Of a stretch of DNA of 28,795 nt, positions 28,585 through 28,795 are shown piece by piece (positions within the stretch are counted from its first letter, which is position 1; each line of letters starts with the position of its first letter). Source of the DNA: a virus; the IMG/VR virus record IMGVR_UViG_3300032093_000636, positions 1 through 28,795 of that record; one strand, given 5' to 3'. Made by a program: the position numbers and the translations under genes. The notes under the pieces were generated by a model. The model ran no database searches. It was not told where the DNA came from and saw nothing but the letters and a program-made list of their open reading frames with translations.

Positions 28585-28795
28585 CCCCATACGAACGGGC
28601 GAAAGCCTACGCCGCGAAGGTGCCGGGCGCGGTCAGCGGTCAGGGTGGTCACTCGACCACCTACGACCTCGCGAGAGTCTTGGTCAACGACTTCGCACTC
28701 CACCGGGCCGAAGCGATGGCCATCCTTAGCGAGTGGAATCTAACGTGCTCGCCGCCGTGGTCGCAGCGTGAGTTGGATCACAAGCTAAGTCAGGC
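28578..28795 (+). CDS. Replication-type protein (primase/helicase-associated N-terminus), 3'-truncated
   Basis: The ATG at 28578 lies within the end of the previous gene, and the frame is open to the right edge (72 complete codons). The visible text 'MLTPYERAKAYAAKVPGAVS' then 'GQGGHSTTYDLARVLVNDFA', 'AILSEWN', 'CSPPWSQRELDHKL' is a signature I associate with the small domain ('a.ayl..vPgAvSGqGGH..ty..a..lv..F.L....a..ll.eWN..c.PPWs..eL.hkl..A') carried by primase/helicase or ATPase-type replication proteins in phages and plasmids. It may initiate or unwind DNA at the origin. The catalytic part lies beyond the window. Confidence 0.7.
   Translation, partial: MLTPYERAKAYAAKVPGAVSGQGGHSTTYDLARVLVNDFALHRAEAMAILSEWNLTCSPPWSQRELDHKLSQ

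Overview
The window looks like part of the genome of a lambda-like siphovirus (phage or prophage), with every credible gene on the + strand. It runs from inside the portal gene (left edge) to inside a replication-type gene (right edge). There is no tail sheath or baseplate gene, but there is a tape-measure gene and a lambda-style -1 frameshift chaperone, so a long non-contractile tail is expected. No terminase, integrase, tRNA, rRNA, insertion sequence or CRISPR array is visible. The host is uncertain. Base composition is moderately GC-rich, and most starts lack a Shine-Dalgarno sequence and sit behind C/A-rich, G-poor leaders, often as 'ACC-ATG'. Together with the style of several small proteins this suggests a host with weak Shine-Dalgarno use, perhaps Verrucomicrobia/Planctomycetes-like; that is inference only.

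Layout. (1) Head, 1-4.3 kb: portal with an extra C-terminal domain, a small conserved-looking ORF, a prohead protease with a scaffold-like tail, a DUF2190-like cement protein, the major capsid protein and connector genes. A strong intrinsic terminator follows the capsid gene. (2) Tail shaft, 4.3-9.4 kb: terminator-like protein, two tandem tail-tube-like paralogues followed by a second hairpin, G/GT-type chaperones with a GGGAAAC slippery site at the zero-frame stop, and a 738-residue tape measure. (3) Tail tip and fibres, 9.4-21.3 kb: two tandem paralogues sharing an AHPxFxDxAGT motif, a cysteine-rich protein with a Gly/Ser linker and an EF-hand-like loop, then at least five fibre-type genes built from reused modules (18-residue repeats, a 71-residue module, collagen Gly-X-Y arrays, glycine-rich tips). 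A GT4-like glycosyltransferase gene sits inside this fibre cluster. (4) Lysis, 21.3-23.3 kb: five consecutive small membrane-protein genes, two pairs of them substantially overlapping, and a lysozyme-like endolysin. (5) Junction, 23.3-24.2 kb: a protein with a helix-turn-helix-like segment, an intrinsic terminator, two inverted repeats and a candidate early promoter with an upstream A-tract. (6) Early/replication genes, 24.2-28.8 kb: small unknown genes, a zinc-ribbon-like protein, a RuvC-type resolvase, a RecT-like annealing protein, an OB/SSB-like protein ending in DEVPF, a run of tiny overlapping genes, and the start of a primase/helicase-associated protein.

The left and middle modules would build and release the virion. 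The right module would replicate and recombine the DNA, probably from its own promoter near 24.1 kb. The most distinctive parts are the modular fibre cluster with its embedded glycosyltransferase, the canonical frameshift site, the terminators placed directly after the two most abundant virion proteins, and the operator-like repeats bracketing the candidate early promoter.
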